Assembly (NCBI GenBank): GCA_002295925.1
Contig: DBGO01000017.1
Coordinates: 62,001-126,000, forward strand
Length of the DNA: 64,000 nt
Direction: 5' to 3'
DNA from: Flavobacteriales bacterium UBA852
GTDB taxonomy: Bacteria; Bacteroidota; Bacteroidia; Flavobacteriales_E; Vicingaceae
The stretch's first letter is position 1. Each line of letters starts with the position of its first letter. The notes beneath the pieces are model-generated. The model was not told where the DNA came from. It saw nothing but the letters and a program-made list of their open reading frames with translations, and made no database searches. Position numbers and translations under genes: made by a program. Below, one piece after another: positions 1 through 9,205 of this stretch.

Positions 1-118
1 GGTTATTTTGCCAATCTACCGCATAAAAACTGTTGGCACAATACGGTAAACCATCTGCACACATACAAATGGTCAGTACATTTTCTTCAGCTAAAATTTC
101 TTTTATTTTTTCGTGCAT
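1..118 (-). CDS. Pyridoxamine 5'-phosphate oxidase-like protein (N-terminal fragment)
   Basis: Only the first 39 codons lie in the window; the gene continues off the left edge. The start is the ATG read on the minus strand at 118. The visible protein begins MHEKIKEILAEEN and continues with a hydrophobic strand, LTICMC, then ADGLPYCANSFY. This looks like the opening of the flavin-binding split-barrel family (pyridoxamine 5'-phosphate oxidase-like, YhbP type), where a short helix precedes the first barrel strand. The fold assignment rests on this short stretch alone. It is divergent from the LptF/LptG gene, with 140 bases between the two starts. Confidence 0.5.
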   Translation of the reverse strand, partial: MHEKIKEILAEENVLTICMCADGLPYCANSFYAVDWQNN

Positions 119-258
119 AGTGTTTTCAAAATTACATTTCTTGCCAAATGCAAAATATGATAAAAATCATTTAATGTTTATGAAAAAGTAAAATCCTTCT
201 GACATTATTGTTATCCTGACAATATCATTAACTTTACAGCGTTTAGATTTCCTTATTT

Positions 259-1701
259 GTGAAAACATACGCCAAGTTCATATTAAAATCGTATATCGGT
301 CCGTTTATTGCCACCTTTCTGATAGCTATGTTTGTACTAATTATGCAATTTGTATGGAAGTACATTGATGATATGCTGGGCAAAGGACTTGAATGGCAAG
401 TAATTGCCAAATTATTGTTTTATATATGTGCCGGTTTGGTTCCTATGGCTTTGCCGCTTGCCGTATTGTTGAGTTCATTGATGACATTTGGGAATTTGGG
501 CGAAAATAATGAACTGACGGCTTTTAAAGCCGCCGGAATTTCGCTGCAAAGAGTAATGAAACCGCTTATTATTACTTCCATTTTATTAAGCATTGTTGCG
601 TTTTTATTTGCCAATTATTTACTGCCCGTTGCCAATCTTAAAGGAGCATCTCTGCTTTACGACATTCAAAAGAAAAAGCCCGCCGTAAACATTAAACCCG
701 GAATTTTTTACAACGAAATAGAAAATATCACCATTCGAATAAAGGATAAAACACCTCATCCAAAAGGTGAAATGCTGCAATCGGTTATGATATACAACCA
801 CACCAACAACAGAGGGAATACCATGGTTACAGTTGCCGATTCGGGCATTATGTTTTTGTCGGAAGATAAACTCAATTTGCATTTTTTGTTGTACAACGGT
901 GCACAATACGAAGACAATAAAGAGGAAGTTCGTCCACCCGAAAGAAAATATCCGTTTACTGTTACACAGTTTTCCGAAAACCACGTAAAGCTAGATTTAT
1001 CGGCATTTAAACTAAACCGAACCGACGAAGAACTGTTTAAAGAAAATGTGCAAATGATGAATATGAAACAGCTGGCGCAAAATATGGATTCCATAAAAAT
1101 GCAAATGCAAGAAAGCCGGATGGAATTTTTGAAATCACTGCACAGAGGTTATCGTTTGTATTCGGATACCAATTTGAATTTCACTCGCAGCTACACATTG
1201 CTGAATTTCGACTCACTTATAAGCGCCTTACCATTAACCGACAAAAACCGCATACTTGCCGATGCTCAAAACCATACGCGCAGTATGGTTTCAAAAGCAT
1301 ACATCAAACGCATTGAGTTTGAAAACAGACGGCATTATTTCATTAACCATCAAATAGAATGGCATAAAAAATTGACCTTTTCGCTGGCTTGCATTCTGTT
1401 ATTTTTTATTGGAGCACCGCTGGGCGCCATTATCCGTAAAGGCGGTTTGGGTATGCCTGTTGTTGTGTCGGTTGTGGCTTTTCTTATTTATTATATTCTT
1501 ATGACTATTGGCGAACAAATGACTGCTGAAGAAGTGCTTCCGGCATACATCGGAATGTGGTTGGCAACACTGTTTTTTGTTCCGCTTTGTATTTTCATTA
1601 CCAAAAAAGCCATATCCGATGCTGCATTATTCAATGCCGATACTTACCTGGAACCGATATTGAAAATTTTAAGATTAAAAAAACAAAAAACAAATGCCTA
1701 G
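259..1701 (+). CDS. LptF/LptG family LPS export permease
   Basis: A 480-residue inner-membrane permease of the YjgP/YjgQ (LptF/LptG) family, which with LptB extracts lipopolysaccharide from the inner membrane. Three hydrophobic segments lie in roughly the first 125 residues. A soluble periplasmic domain (about 130-370) follows, then three more membrane segments after HQIEWHKKLTFSL. That is the family's six-helix plan with a central beta-jellyroll. The N-terminus FILKSYIGPFIATF and the WKYIDDMLGKGL stretch after helix 1 are typical of Bacteroidota members. The start is GTG; no in-frame ATG gives a complete first helix. The stop overlaps the next gene by 8 bases, so the glycosyltransferases are probably cotranscribed. 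I cannot say whether it is LptF or LptG. Confidence 0.88.
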   Translation: MKTYAKFILKSYIGPFIATFLIAMFVLIMQFVWKYIDDMLGKGLEWQVIAKLLFYICAGLVPMALPLAVLLSSLMTFGNLGENNELTAFKAAGISLQRVMKPLIITSILLSIVAFLFANYLLPVANLKGASLLYDIQKKKPAVNIKPGIFYNEIENITIRIKDKTPHPKGEMLQSVMIYNHTNNRGNTMVTVADSGIMFLSEDKLNLHFLLYNGAQYEDNKEEVRPPERKYPFTVTQFSENHVKLDLSAFKLNRTDEELFKENVQMMNMKQLAQNMDSIKMQMQESRMEFLKSLHRGYRLYSDTNLNFTRSYTLLNFDSLISALPLTDKNRILADAQNHTRSMVSKAYIKRIEFENRRHYFINHQIEWHKKLTFSLACILLFFIGAPLGAIIRKGGLGMPVVVSVVAFLIYYILMTIGEQMTAEEVLPAYIGMWLATLFFVPLCIFITKKAISDAALFNADTYLEPILKILRLKKQKTNA

Positions 1702-2896
1702 CGTATTGCAAATATGCCCAAAGCCACCTTTACCGGCTATTGACGGAGGTTGCAAAGCTATGTATGCCATTACCCAAGGATTGATGAATAACGGTGCTCA
1801 AGTTAAAATTTTAACAATGAGCACATTTAAACATCCTTTTTTGCCCGGTAAAATCCCTGCCGTTTTTCTCAAAAAAACAGGAATTGAAGCCGTAGAAATA
1901 GATATCAAAATAAAACCAAAAGATGCATTTATCAATCTTTTTTCGGATAAATCATATAATGTAGAACGGTTTATAAATAAAGATTTTGAGCAAAAACTGA
2001 TTGAAATTCTTACAAAAACATCCTATGACAGTATTATTTTAGAGGGATTATATGTTACGCCTTACATCAACATTTTACGTAAATATTCCGATGCAAAAAT
2101 TATCTATCGCGAACATAATGTAGAATATTTGCTTTGGCAGCGAAAAGCAAAATCGGAGAAAAATCCGGTAAAAAAATCTTACTTACGATTGCTTGCACAA
2201 CGTTTGAAGAAATACGAAACCAAAATATTAAATGATGTAGATGGAATTGCGGCCATTACCCCTACCGATGCAAAATTACTGAAACGAACAGTGCCAAAAA
2301 TTCCTATTGAATTTATTCCCTTTGGTATTGATATTCCTGAAAATATGAAACCTGTCAAGCCCAATTTTTCCGCATTGCGGTTATTTCATATTGGTGCTAT
2401 GGATTGGTTCCCAAATATGGAAGGCATTGACTGGTTTTTGGAGAATGTTTGGCCAAAAATCCGGCAAAAATTTCCTGGAATCACCCTTCATTTAGCCGGT
2501 AGAGCAATGAAAAAGGAATTAATGCAAGCAAAAATACCGGGCGTAAAAATTTACGGTGAAGTACCTGATGCTTTGTCGTTTATGAATGCAAATGATATTA
2601 TGATTGCCCCTTTGTTTTTGGGTAGTGGTATGCGTATTAAAATTATTGAAGCAATGGCGCTTGGCAAACCTGTCATTACCACAAAAATTGGTGGCGAAGG
2701 CATTTTATACGAAAATGAAAAAAATATCTGCATCGCTAAAACACCTCAAGATTTTTTAAATTATTTGGAAAAATTACAACAGCCAGCTTATTACAATTAT
2801 GTTGGAAAGAATGCGCAAATACTGATAAAAACAACTTATGGCATCAATGAAATTTCAAATAATTTGCTCAATTTTATCACTTCGTTAAAAAGCTAA
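1694..2896 (+). CDS. GT4 family glycosyltransferase
   Basis: A 400-residue GT-B fold glycosyltransferase. The N-terminal half starts with ICPKPPLPAIDGGCKAMYA, the acceptor-side loop common in GT4 enzymes. The C-terminal half has the linker PFGIDIPEN, the strand LFHIGAMDWFPN and the donor-site segment MIAPLFLGSGMRIKI followed by IEAMALGKPVITT, containing the E-x7-E type nucleotide-sugar binding motif. No membrane segment or signal peptide is visible, so it should act on the cytosolic face. It starts inside the end of the LptF/LptG gene and is followed 13 bases later by another glycosyltransferase. This arrangement suggests a role in lipid-linked or LPS glycan assembly. The sugar and acceptor cannot be read from the sequence. 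Confidence 0.87.
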   Translation: MPSVLQICPKPPLPAIDGGCKAMYAITQGLMNNGAQVKILTMSTFKHPFLPGKIPAVFLKKTGIEAVEIDIKIKPKDAFINLFSDKSYNVERFINKDFEQKLIEILTKTSYDSIILEGLYVTPYINILRKYSDAKIIYREHNVEYLLWQRKAKSEKNPVKKSYLRLLAQRLKKYETKILNDVDGIAAITPTDAKLLKRTVPKIPIEFIPFGIDIPENMKPVKPNFSALRLFHIGAMDWFPNMEGIDWFLENVWPKIRQKFPGITLHLAGRAMKKELMQAKIPGVKIYGEVPDALSFMNANDIMIAPLFLGSGMRIKIIEAMALGKPVITTKIGGEGILYENEKNICIAKTPQDFLNYLEKLQQPAYYNYVGKNAQILIKTTYGINEISNNLLNFITSLKS

Positions 2897-2909
2897 AAGA
2901 AGGTAAATT

Positions 2910-4097
2910 ATGCGCCTATTCGTTTTATTGTCGAGAGTACCCTACCCGTTGGAAAAAGGCGATAAACTGCGTGCTTTTCATCAAATTAAAGAATTGGCAA
3001 AACATAACACCATTCACCTTTGTGCACTTAATGACAGTGGGGCTGTTCATCCTGAAACCTACAATATACTTAATCAATATTGCGAAACCATAGATATTAT
3101 TCAGCTTCCCAAATGGCAAATTTACAGTCGTTTGGCATTTGCCTATCTGTTTACAAAAAAACCATTGCAGGTTACCTATTTTTATTCGTCTAAAATTCAA
3201 TCTAAAATAAACCGGCTGATAAACAAATACAAACCCAATCATATTTATTGCCAACTTGCCCGCGTTGCCGAGTATGTAAAAAATTGCAACGTACCTAAGA
3301 CCCTTGATTATATGGACGCTTTGGCTCGAGGAATGGAAAGGCGTATTGAAAAAGAACCGTTTTATCTCAAGCCGTTTTTAAAATCGGAAAGTATTCGTTT
3401 GAAACGCTATGAAAGAGAGATTTTTGATTTTTTTGATGCGGCAACCATTATATCAGAGCAAGACCGCAATTTGATTGTTCATCTAAAAAACGAATGCATT
3501 TATGTTGTTCCCAATGGAGTGGATTACAGCAAGTTTAAAACCAACAACAGTATAAAAAAGCGCTTCGATATTATTTTCTCGGGGAATATGGCTTATCCGC
3601 CCAATATAGACAGTGCAGAATATTTGGTAAATAATATAATGCCATTGGTTTGGGCGAAAAATCCCAATGTAAATGTTGTGCTGGCAGGCGCTAATCCTGT
3701 TAAGCGTGTGCAGCAATTGGCTTCCGAAAAAATAACGGTAACCGGATGGGTTGAAGATATTTCTGAATATTATGCCGCTTCAAAAATATTTGTTGCGCCC
3801 ATGCAAATTGGTACCGGATTGCAAAATAAATTGCTCGAGGCAATGGCTATGAAAATTCCTTGTATAACCTCACCCTTGGCAAATAATGCCTTGCAAGCCA
3901 AACCCGGAAAAGATATTTTAATCGGCAACACATCGGAAGAATATGCGCAAAGTATTATTGCATTGCTTACGAACAAGAATTTAGCAGAAGAAATTGCCCA
4001 AAACGGACATCAGTTTATTAAAGAAAAATATACGTGGGAAGGTTCAACAAAAATTTTACAAAATATTTTTGAAAACAAAATTTCACCTGATTGTTAG
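2910..4097 (+). CDS. GT4 family glycosyltransferase (TIGR03087-like)
   Basis: A 395-residue GT-B glycosyltransferase. The N-terminus LLSRVPYPLEKGDKLRA resembles the sugar transferase group described alongside PEP-CTERM/exosortase loci (TIGR03087). That context is not present here, so the likeness is only one of sequence. The donor-binding half carries VPNGVDYSKF, IIFSGNMAYPPNIDSAE, the VTGWVEDISEYYAASKIFV segment and LLEAMAMKIPCITS with the family E-x7-E pattern. It follows the preceding glycosyltransferase by 13 bases on the same strand and probably works in the same glycan pathway. It ends 28 bases before the convergent end of the TonB-dependent receptor gene. Confidence 0.85.
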   Translation: MRLFVLLSRVPYPLEKGDKLRAFHQIKELAKHNTIHLCALNDSGAVHPETYNILNQYCETIDIIQLPKWQIYSRLAFAYLFTKKPLQVTYFYSSKIQSKINRLINKYKPNHIYCQLARVAEYVKNCNVPKTLDYMDALARGMERRIEKEPFYLKPFLKSESIRLKRYEREIFDFFDAATIISEQDRNLIVHLKNECIYVVPNGVDYSKFKTNNSIKKRFDIIFSGNMAYPPNIDSAEYLVNNIMPLVWAKNPNVNVVLAGANPVKRVQQLASEKITVTGWVEDISEYYAASKIFVAPMQIGTGLQNKLLEAMAMKIPCITSPLANNALQAKPGKDILIGNTSEEYAQSIIALLTNKNLAEEIAQNGHQFIKEKYTWEGSTKILQNIFENKISPDC

Positions 4098-4125
4098 AAG
4101 TTGAGGGAACTTAATGTATTCTAAG

Positions 4126-6669
4126 TTAAAACTCAAACGTCATTTTTACATTCAATTGGCGAGAGGTTAAATAATTGGGCACGGCATACTGACGACCGGT
4201 AAAATCTTCTACCCACAAATAAGAAATTGTATTATTTATCTGCAATAAATTGAATATTTGTGCTTGCAGCCAAATGTTCTTAAAATGTCCAAATACATTT
4301 TTGCGTTTCATTTCTTTTTTGGCATCTTTCAATAAATAAGAAAACCCTATATCTACCCGGCGGTAAGGTGGCATACGTAAGGTTGCTTTATATCGCTCGT
4401 GATTGTTGGGCGGGCCAAAAGGCAAACCTGTTCCGAAAAATAACGTCAAGTGCATTTTAAGATTTGGATTGTTTGGAAAATAATCTGAAAAATACAGTCC
4501 TACATTTACTCTTTGGTCGGTTGGGCGGGGTATCCATCCGGGTGTTACTTGAATGCTGTCTGTGGGTACATTATTAACTGTATAGCCCGGAATTATGGTA
4601 TCGCCCTCGTTATTTAAATAAATGTAATACGCATCATCGAGTAAATTTTCTTTGGTTTGCATTACCGAAACACTTATCCACGATTCTGTTCCTTCTACAA
4701 ATTCTCCGTTTACCTTCAAGTCTATTCCGGTGGCATAAGCTACTGCATTATTTGTTCCGTAGTATCTGATGCGCACGTTATCCACTTCATATGGAATAAC
4801 ATTATCCATATATTTGTAATACAATTCGCCAATAAATTTAAATGGTCTTCCCCAAGCTTCAAATTCATAATCTCCACCCAAAATAAAATGGATGGAACGT
4901 TGCGCTTTTATATTCAAATTCGTATTACCATTGAAATCTCTAAATTCTTTGTAAAACGGCGGTTGATAATAAACTCCCGAAGCAAACCGAAACATTACAT
5001 TTCGTTTCCAATTGGGCAACATACTCACCATTGCTCTTGGGCTAATCAGCAGCTGATTGTTTAATGTCCAATAATTGAACCGCACGCCACCGTTAAATGT
5101 ATATTCCACAGAATCTCTTTGCCAAACATATTCTCTTTGAAAATATCCGGTGTATCTGAACGAAGTGACAGTAGCTCGAGTTCTGAAGGTTTGATAAAGA
5201 TTTAAATACTGATATGGCTGAGCAGAAGGATTGGTATATCCTACCGAATCTTGTGGATGAGGAATGGAATATCCGGCAGAATCTATCATATCCCATTGAT
5301 TGATTTTATCTTGTATATATTCACTTTGTGCCAATACGCCCCACCACGTTGATTTTTTCTTTCCCAGTTTTTCTCCACGATGCTGAAGGTTGATGACGGT
5401 AGCATCCAAATAATTTCTTCCGTGATTGAGAAAAAGCCCGATTCCCCGGTTAAATTTTACATCGCCAAAATTATCTTTACTTAAATCTCGTTCCAATTCA
5501 TCTATACGGTAACCGCCATAAATATCAAATGTTTCATCTTCGAGCGATTTATAGGCAGAAGTGATAAAACTGAGTTTAATATTTTGGCGCGGTCTATATG
5601 TACTCGAAAAAGCACCAAAATAAGTATTGAATTTATCAATTTCTTGACCTTCAAAAGCAATGGTCAGTTTTAGCGCTTGGTTGATGGTTCCAAATTCGGT
5701 TTCGCGGGTTTGCGGAATAAATTTGTAGCTGTTTCGTGCTATATTGCCTAAAAAAGCTATTTCCAATTTGTCGGAAATATCATAAGTCAAATAGGTTTGA
5801 ATATCGGTAAAATTGGGTCTGTAACTACCTTTGGTGTTTAAGCTGCTCAACACATACTGATTGGATTTATAGCGAATGCCCGTATTATAAGTAAACCGGT
5901 AATTATCGCTTGATCCGGCCAAATATACATCGGCACCTTGCAAACTGAGTGATACGCTTCCTTCGTTGTCAATAGGGTCGTTGTATGTAACATCCAATAC
6001 CGATGACATTTTATCGCCATATTTAGCTTCGAAACCACCGGCAGAAAAGAAAACCGACTTTACCATTTTTCCGTTGATAAAACTCAGTCCTTCTTGCTGT
6101 CCCGAACGGATTAAAAACGGTCGGTAAATCTGTATATCATTTACATAAACCAAATTTTCATCAAAATTTCCTCCTCTTACTGAATATTGCGAACTTAACT
6201 CGTTGTTTGAGCTTACGCCGGGATAGGTTTTCAGTATTGTTTCGAATTGTCCACCGGGATTTGGAATTTCAACGGCAATTTTGGGGTCGAGGCGTTGCAT
6301 ATTGGTTGATCGCCTTTCGAGATTTTCTTCAAAAACAAAATCTTTAAAATTGATAATGTTTTTTTGTACTTTTTTGTTGAGCAACAATATTTGTCCGGGT
6401 TTTAGTGAAACCGTAACCGAAAAAGGAACGTAATTTACGTGGGTAAAAACAAGCGTAAAAACTTTATTAGCCGGCAAGGTCATACTGAAAGAACCGTCTT
6501 CTTTGGTTTTGATTATTTTATCGGGTAATTCTTTAATGGTAATGTGCATATCTTGCACCGGCTCACCGTCTTCATTGGTAATTGTTCCTTTTATCATTCC
6601 GGCAGTTTGCGCCATCAACCAAACCGGAAAAAATAAAAACAGTAATATGTTTAAATGCCTTTTATCCAT
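4126..6669 (-). CDS. TonB-dependent receptor with carboxypeptidase-like regulatory domain
   Basis: An 847-residue outer-membrane receptor. It starts with a signal peptide ending in FPVWLMAQ. Next come a beta-sandwich of the carboxypeptidase-regulatory-like type (about 25-105, with the GTITNEDGEPVQD strand) and a plug domain (about 125-240, with YSVRGGNFDENLVYVNDIQIY). A long beta-barrel follows and ends in MTFEF, with the terminal Phe usual for outer-membrane barrels. No SusD-like lipoprotein is adjacent, so it need not be a glycan importer. It stands alone: downstream is a convergent glycosyltransferase, and upstream is the terminator of the sigma-factor-associated barrel gene. The substrate is unknown. 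Confidence 0.93.
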   Translation of the reverse strand: MDKRHLNILLFLFFPVWLMAQTAGMIKGTITNEDGEPVQDMHITIKELPDKIIKTKEDGSFSMTLPANKVFTLVFTHVNYVPFSVTVSLKPGQILLLNKKVQKNIINFKDFVFEENLERRSTNMQRLDPKIAVEIPNPGGQFETILKTYPGVSSNNELSSQYSVRGGNFDENLVYVNDIQIYRPFLIRSGQQEGLSFINGKMVKSVFFSAGGFEAKYGDKMSSVLDVTYNDPIDNEGSVSLSLQGADVYLAGSSDNYRFTYNTGIRYKSNQYVLSSLNTKGSYRPNFTDIQTYLTYDISDKLEIAFLGNIARNSYKFIPQTRETEFGTINQALKLTIAFEGQEIDKFNTYFGAFSSTYRPRQNIKLSFITSAYKSLEDETFDIYGGYRIDELERDLSKDNFGDVKFNRGIGLFLNHGRNYLDATVINLQHRGEKLGKKKSTWWGVLAQSEYIQDKINQWDMIDSAGYSIPHPQDSVGYTNPSAQPYQYLNLYQTFRTRATVTSFRYTGYFQREYVWQRDSVEYTFNGGVRFNYWTLNNQLLISPRAMVSMLPNWKRNVMFRFASGVYYQPPFYKEFRDFNGNTNLNIKAQRSIHFILGGDYEFEAWGRPFKFIGELYYKYMDNVIPYEVDNVRIRYYGTNNAVAYATGIDLKVNGEFVEGTESWISVSVMQTKENLLDDAYYIYLNNEGDTIIPGYTVNNVPTDSIQVTPGWIPRPTDQRVNVGLYFSDYFPNNPNLKMHLTLFFGTGLPFGPPNNHERYKATLRMPPYRRVDIGFSYLLKDAKKEMKRKNVFGHFKNIWLQAQIFNLLQINNTISYLWVEDFTGRQYAVPNYLTSRQLNVKMTFEF

Positions 6670-6746
6670 TTAAGTTTTCAAAAGTAGAAAATTAGATTCA
6701 TATATCTGCTTATTATCGGATGCGGATGTGATTTATTGCCCAAATA

Positions 6747-6773
6747 ACAAAAAAAGCGGATAAAAATATCCGC
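6747..6773 (-). terminator. Rho-independent terminator after the barrel gene
   Basis: The stem GCGGATA (6756-6762) pairs with TATCCGC (6767-6773) around an AAAA loop. On the minus strand it is followed by a run of seven T from the A tract at 6749-6755. It lies 28 bases beyond the stop of the barrel gene at 6801, in the right orientation to end that transcript before the TonB-dependent receptor gene. Confidence 0.85.
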
Positions 6774-6800
6774 CTTTCTATTTTGTAGTTGTTGATTTAA

Positions 6801-7676
6801 TTAAAATCCTACCAATTTTATTCCGGCACTTACTGGATACACAACAGGGCCTTTATTGTTTTGAAATAAGGTGGTAAATCCGTATGTGGCAAAAAATTGC
6901 ACTTTTCCGTAACCGATTTGCACTAATGCACTTGCTTGAAACGGATTAAGGTTGTAATCGGTTTTGTCTTTTTCTTTTTTCTTGTTGCCGTTTTGGTCGT
7001 ACACATATTTCATTTTTGAATGGATGTTGTAACCAAGCAGTCCGCCAATAGCAAAATGAAACGATTTTTTTGCTTCTTGTCCGGTATTAAATTCAAGCAA
7101 TAACGGCGCAGTAATGTAAACAGCTTTAAAGCGGTTTTTGCTGTAATTTCTTACGGTATCGGCTATGCCAAATGTGTAAAATTGATTGTATTCAGTTGTG
7201 GTATCGTTTACAAACTTTCCGCCTTCGGGCGTTAGGCGAACATTGTTTTTCAATTCGTAATTATTAAACTGAAAACCCAATCCGGTTAATATGCCCACAT
7301 TGTGTTTGTATATTTTTATAAAATGCTCGGCAAAATTCAAGTTAAACTGCCACGAATGCCTGTAATCAAGCTCCATAAAAGAGGTAAGCTGTTTGGGATG
7401 ATTTACTGTTTCGGCATTATTTAAATCAAAACCATTGGCACTGTTCAACAATCCGTTTATACCAATTTCCATCCCTGCCCAATGTTTGTAGCGTTTTTTG
7501 GGTTCTTCGGGCAAAGAATCAGTTGCGTTTGTCAACGTATCGTTGTTTTCGTCTTGGCTGACAACAATTATTTTTGTTTTTTTTAAGTTGATAAATGTTG
7601 AATCGTTTTTGGCATCGTTTTGTGCCATTACCATTGTACTTATCAAACTTAGTGCAATTAAACTTAACTTTTTCAT
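6801..7676 (-). CDS. Outer-membrane beta-barrel protein, ECF sigma target
   Basis: A 291-residue protein with a signal peptide (MKKLSLIALSLISTMVMAQ), a polar linker to about residue 65, and alternating hydrophobic strands from KHWAGMEIGINGLL to the last strand GIKLVGF. This suggests a small outer-membrane barrel of the porin or PorT-like class common in Bacteroidota. It is the third gene of an ECF sigma / anti-sigma / barrel module. Its own promoter site at 7701-7732 is nearly identical to the one before the sigma gene, so it is probably a direct target of that sigma factor. The function of the barrel cannot be read from the sequence. Confidence 0.75.
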   Translation of the reverse strand: MKKLSLIALSLISTMVMAQNDAKNDSTFINLKKTKIIVVSQDENNDTLTNATDSLPEEPKKRYKHWAGMEIGINGLLNSANGFDLNNAETVNHPKQLTSFMELDYRHSWQFNLNFAEHFIKIYKHNVGILTGLGFQFNNYELKNNVRLTPEGGKFVNDTTTEYNQFYTFGIADTVRNYSKNRFKAVYITAPLLLEFNTGQEAKKSFHFAIGGLLGYNIHSKMKYVYDQNGNKKKEKDKTDYNLNPFQASALVQIGYGKVQFFATYGFTTLFQNNKGPVVYPVSAGIKLVGF

Positions 7677-7700
7677 TGTTTCGAGTTTTTAATGATTTAC

Positions 7701-7732
7701 TGTAAGACGGCTAACTGCTTTTTTTGTTACAA
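7701..7732 (-). promoter_or_regulatory. ECF-type promoter of the barrel gene
   Basis: On the minus strand this 32-base site reads TTGTAACAAAA at its upstream end and CGTCTTACA at its downstream end. It gives TGTAAC, 16 bases, CGTCTT. The -35 part touches the stop codon of the anti-sigma gene, and the -10 part lies about 24 bases before the barrel ATG. The same 32-base layout recurs at 9206-9237. The CGTC-type -10 and the AAC-containing -35 are standard features of ECF promoters. Confidence 0.75.
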
Positions 7733-8716
7733 TTAGTTCAATACTTTTTTTCTTTTTATTGAAAAATTGCCCCATTGAAAGCTGATAATTTGTGTATTGT
7801 TCTGTTTTTCAACATCTAATTGGGCTGGAATAATTTTTTCGGTTACCAAAGCAAGGGTTTCATCATTAAATTCGGTTTGTTCTTTGTCCAGTACATTTTT
7901 ATGAAAAGCATATGCAATGTATTCATTTAGTGAAAACTTGTTTGGATAATCCCGGTTTGAATTTGTTTTTTGGGGTAATTGTTGATACGCCATTTGTGGT
8001 GCTTCAACTTCGTATTTAAATGATGCTTTGCGAGGTGTCAGTTTTTCAAACTTTGTTTTATCTTTTACAGCATTTTCATTTTGATGCAAACCATTTGACT
8101 TTATTTGCTTATTGATATTTTTCTTACGTTTTGTCTGCGTTAATGCTGTGTTATCTTTTATTTTAAAAGCAAGTTTTTGTGGTTCGGATATTTTTAAATT
8201 CAAAGCATATCTACCGGGTTTATAGCATTGAGTTGGAGTAAAAACAAATTTAGCCGAGAAGATTATCAGTAACGCTACAACAGCGGCAGCTGCGTATTGC
8301 ATCCACATTGGCAACACAGTAGCTTTCTTTTTTAAACGGTCTTTATTTTTAAATTGTATTGAAAGATTGGGTGTTGCTTTGGTTAGTTTATAATATTCCC
8401 AATCTTTAGCAAGCAAAGGATTTTTTTCTATCAATAGATTAACCTTGCCTTGTTCCTGAAGGTTTAAATAATTTTCCAGTTTTTTAATCAGTAAATCTTC
8501 TGCTTCTTGGGGCAATTTTAAGTTTTGTTTATCAATTGTTGATGTCTCGGGTGTTAAAGTTGCTGACGTCCAATCTTCGGGAGTAAAGTCATCTTCAAAC
8601 AAATGCGGATTTTCTTGCATAAATTTTTCAAATGCAAGACGGTCTTTATACGAAAGTGTGCCTTCAAGATAATCAACATACCAAGCTTCGTAATTATATG
8701 TAGTAATTTTACTCAT
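7733..8716 (-). CDS. Anti-sigma factor-like membrane protein
   Basis: A 327-residue single-pass membrane protein. The cytosolic N-terminus (about 1-135) begins with YNYEAWYVDYLEGTLS, a pattern seen in Bacteroidota anti-sigma factors. A single membrane segment, YAAAAVVALLIIFSAKF, sits near 140-157. A periplasmic, Lys- and Asn-rich region of about 165 residues follows. No zinc-type HxxxCxxC motif is present. The start overlaps the sigma gene stop by 4 bases (ATGA), indicating translational coupling. The expected job is to hold the ECF sigma factor inactive until an envelope signal arrives. The assignment relies mainly on position and topology. Confidence 0.72.
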   Translation of the reverse strand: MSKITTYNYEAWYVDYLEGTLSYKDRLAFEKFMQENPHLFEDDFTPEDWTSATLTPETSTIDKQNLKLPQEAEDLLIKKLENYLNLQEQGKVNLLIEKNPLLAKDWEYYKLTKATPNLSIQFKNKDRLKKKATVLPMWMQYAAAAVVALLIIFSAKFVFTPTQCYKPGRYALNLKISEPQKLAFKIKDNTALTQTKRKKNINKQIKSNGLHQNENAVKDKTKFEKLTPRKASFKYEVEAPQMAYQQLPQKTNSNRDYPNKFSLNEYIAYAFHKNVLDKEQTEFNDETLALVTEKIIPAQLDVEKQNNTQIISFQWGNFSIKRKKVLN

Positions 8717-9198
8717 ATCAATAAATCAATGCTCACCAGCATTTGTTTTAATTTTTTTCGTGCTCTAAAAATATATACCTTCACTTGATCTTCGGACAGT
8801 TGGGTAATTTGTGCTATTTCTTTGTATGAATAACCTTCGTAATCGCGCAATAAAATCACGGTCTTTTGTATTTCGGGCAATTGGTCAAGCGCTTTATCAA
8901 GAATTTCCTTTACATCGTGTGCTCCGGGTTGGTAAGTTTGCGATTGAAAAATACGTTCATCATCACTGTAAACGGGTTTATTCTTTCGGAAATAATCGAT
9001 TATGATATGATGTGCCGTGGTAAAAAGATACGATTTTACTTTTTGTTCATTTACAGAATCTTTTTTTAGCCACAGTTTTTCAAAACACGACTGCACCACA
9101 TCTTGCGCCGATGCCTCGTCGTTAAGCATTTTCAATGCAAAACGAAACAAATTATCGGCGTATAAATCAACCGCTTTATTGTATGCTCCGGTGTTCAT
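8713..9198 (-). CDS. ECF-family RNA polymerase sigma factor
   Basis: A 161-residue extracytoplasmic-function sigma factor. Region 2 covers about 10-75, with NLFRFALKMLNDEASAQDVV and then FEKLWLKKDSVNE and SYLFTTAHHIIIDYFRK. Region 4 covers about 105-155, with LDQLPEIQKTVILLRDYEGY and a helix-turn-helix in YKEIAQITQLSEDQVKVYI. Region 3 is absent, as expected. The ATG at 9198 is chosen because region 2 needs the first residues. An autoregulatory promoter (9206-9237) ends only a few bases before this ATG, so the transcript should have almost no leader. The anti-sigma gene follows with a 4-base overlap. Confidence 0.93.
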   Translation of the reverse strand: MNTGAYNKAVDLYADNLFRFALKMLNDEASAQDVVQSCFEKLWLKKDSVNEQKVKSYLFTTAHHIIIDYFRKNKPVYSDDERIFQSQTYQPGAHDVKEILDKALDQLPEIQKTVILLRDYEGYSYKEIAQITQLSEDQVKVYIFRARKKLKQMLVSIDLLI

Positions 9199-9205
9199 TC
9201 TTGCA

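Noticed and set aside
619..1094. Two open frames of over 110 codons antisense to the LptF/LptG gene
   Set aside because: They overlap each other and the real gene, and their products have no recognisable features.
4657..5064. A 135-codon open frame antisense to the TonB-dependent receptor
   Set aside because: The receptor reading is continuous and family-typical; the antisense product has no signal, repeat or motif of its own.
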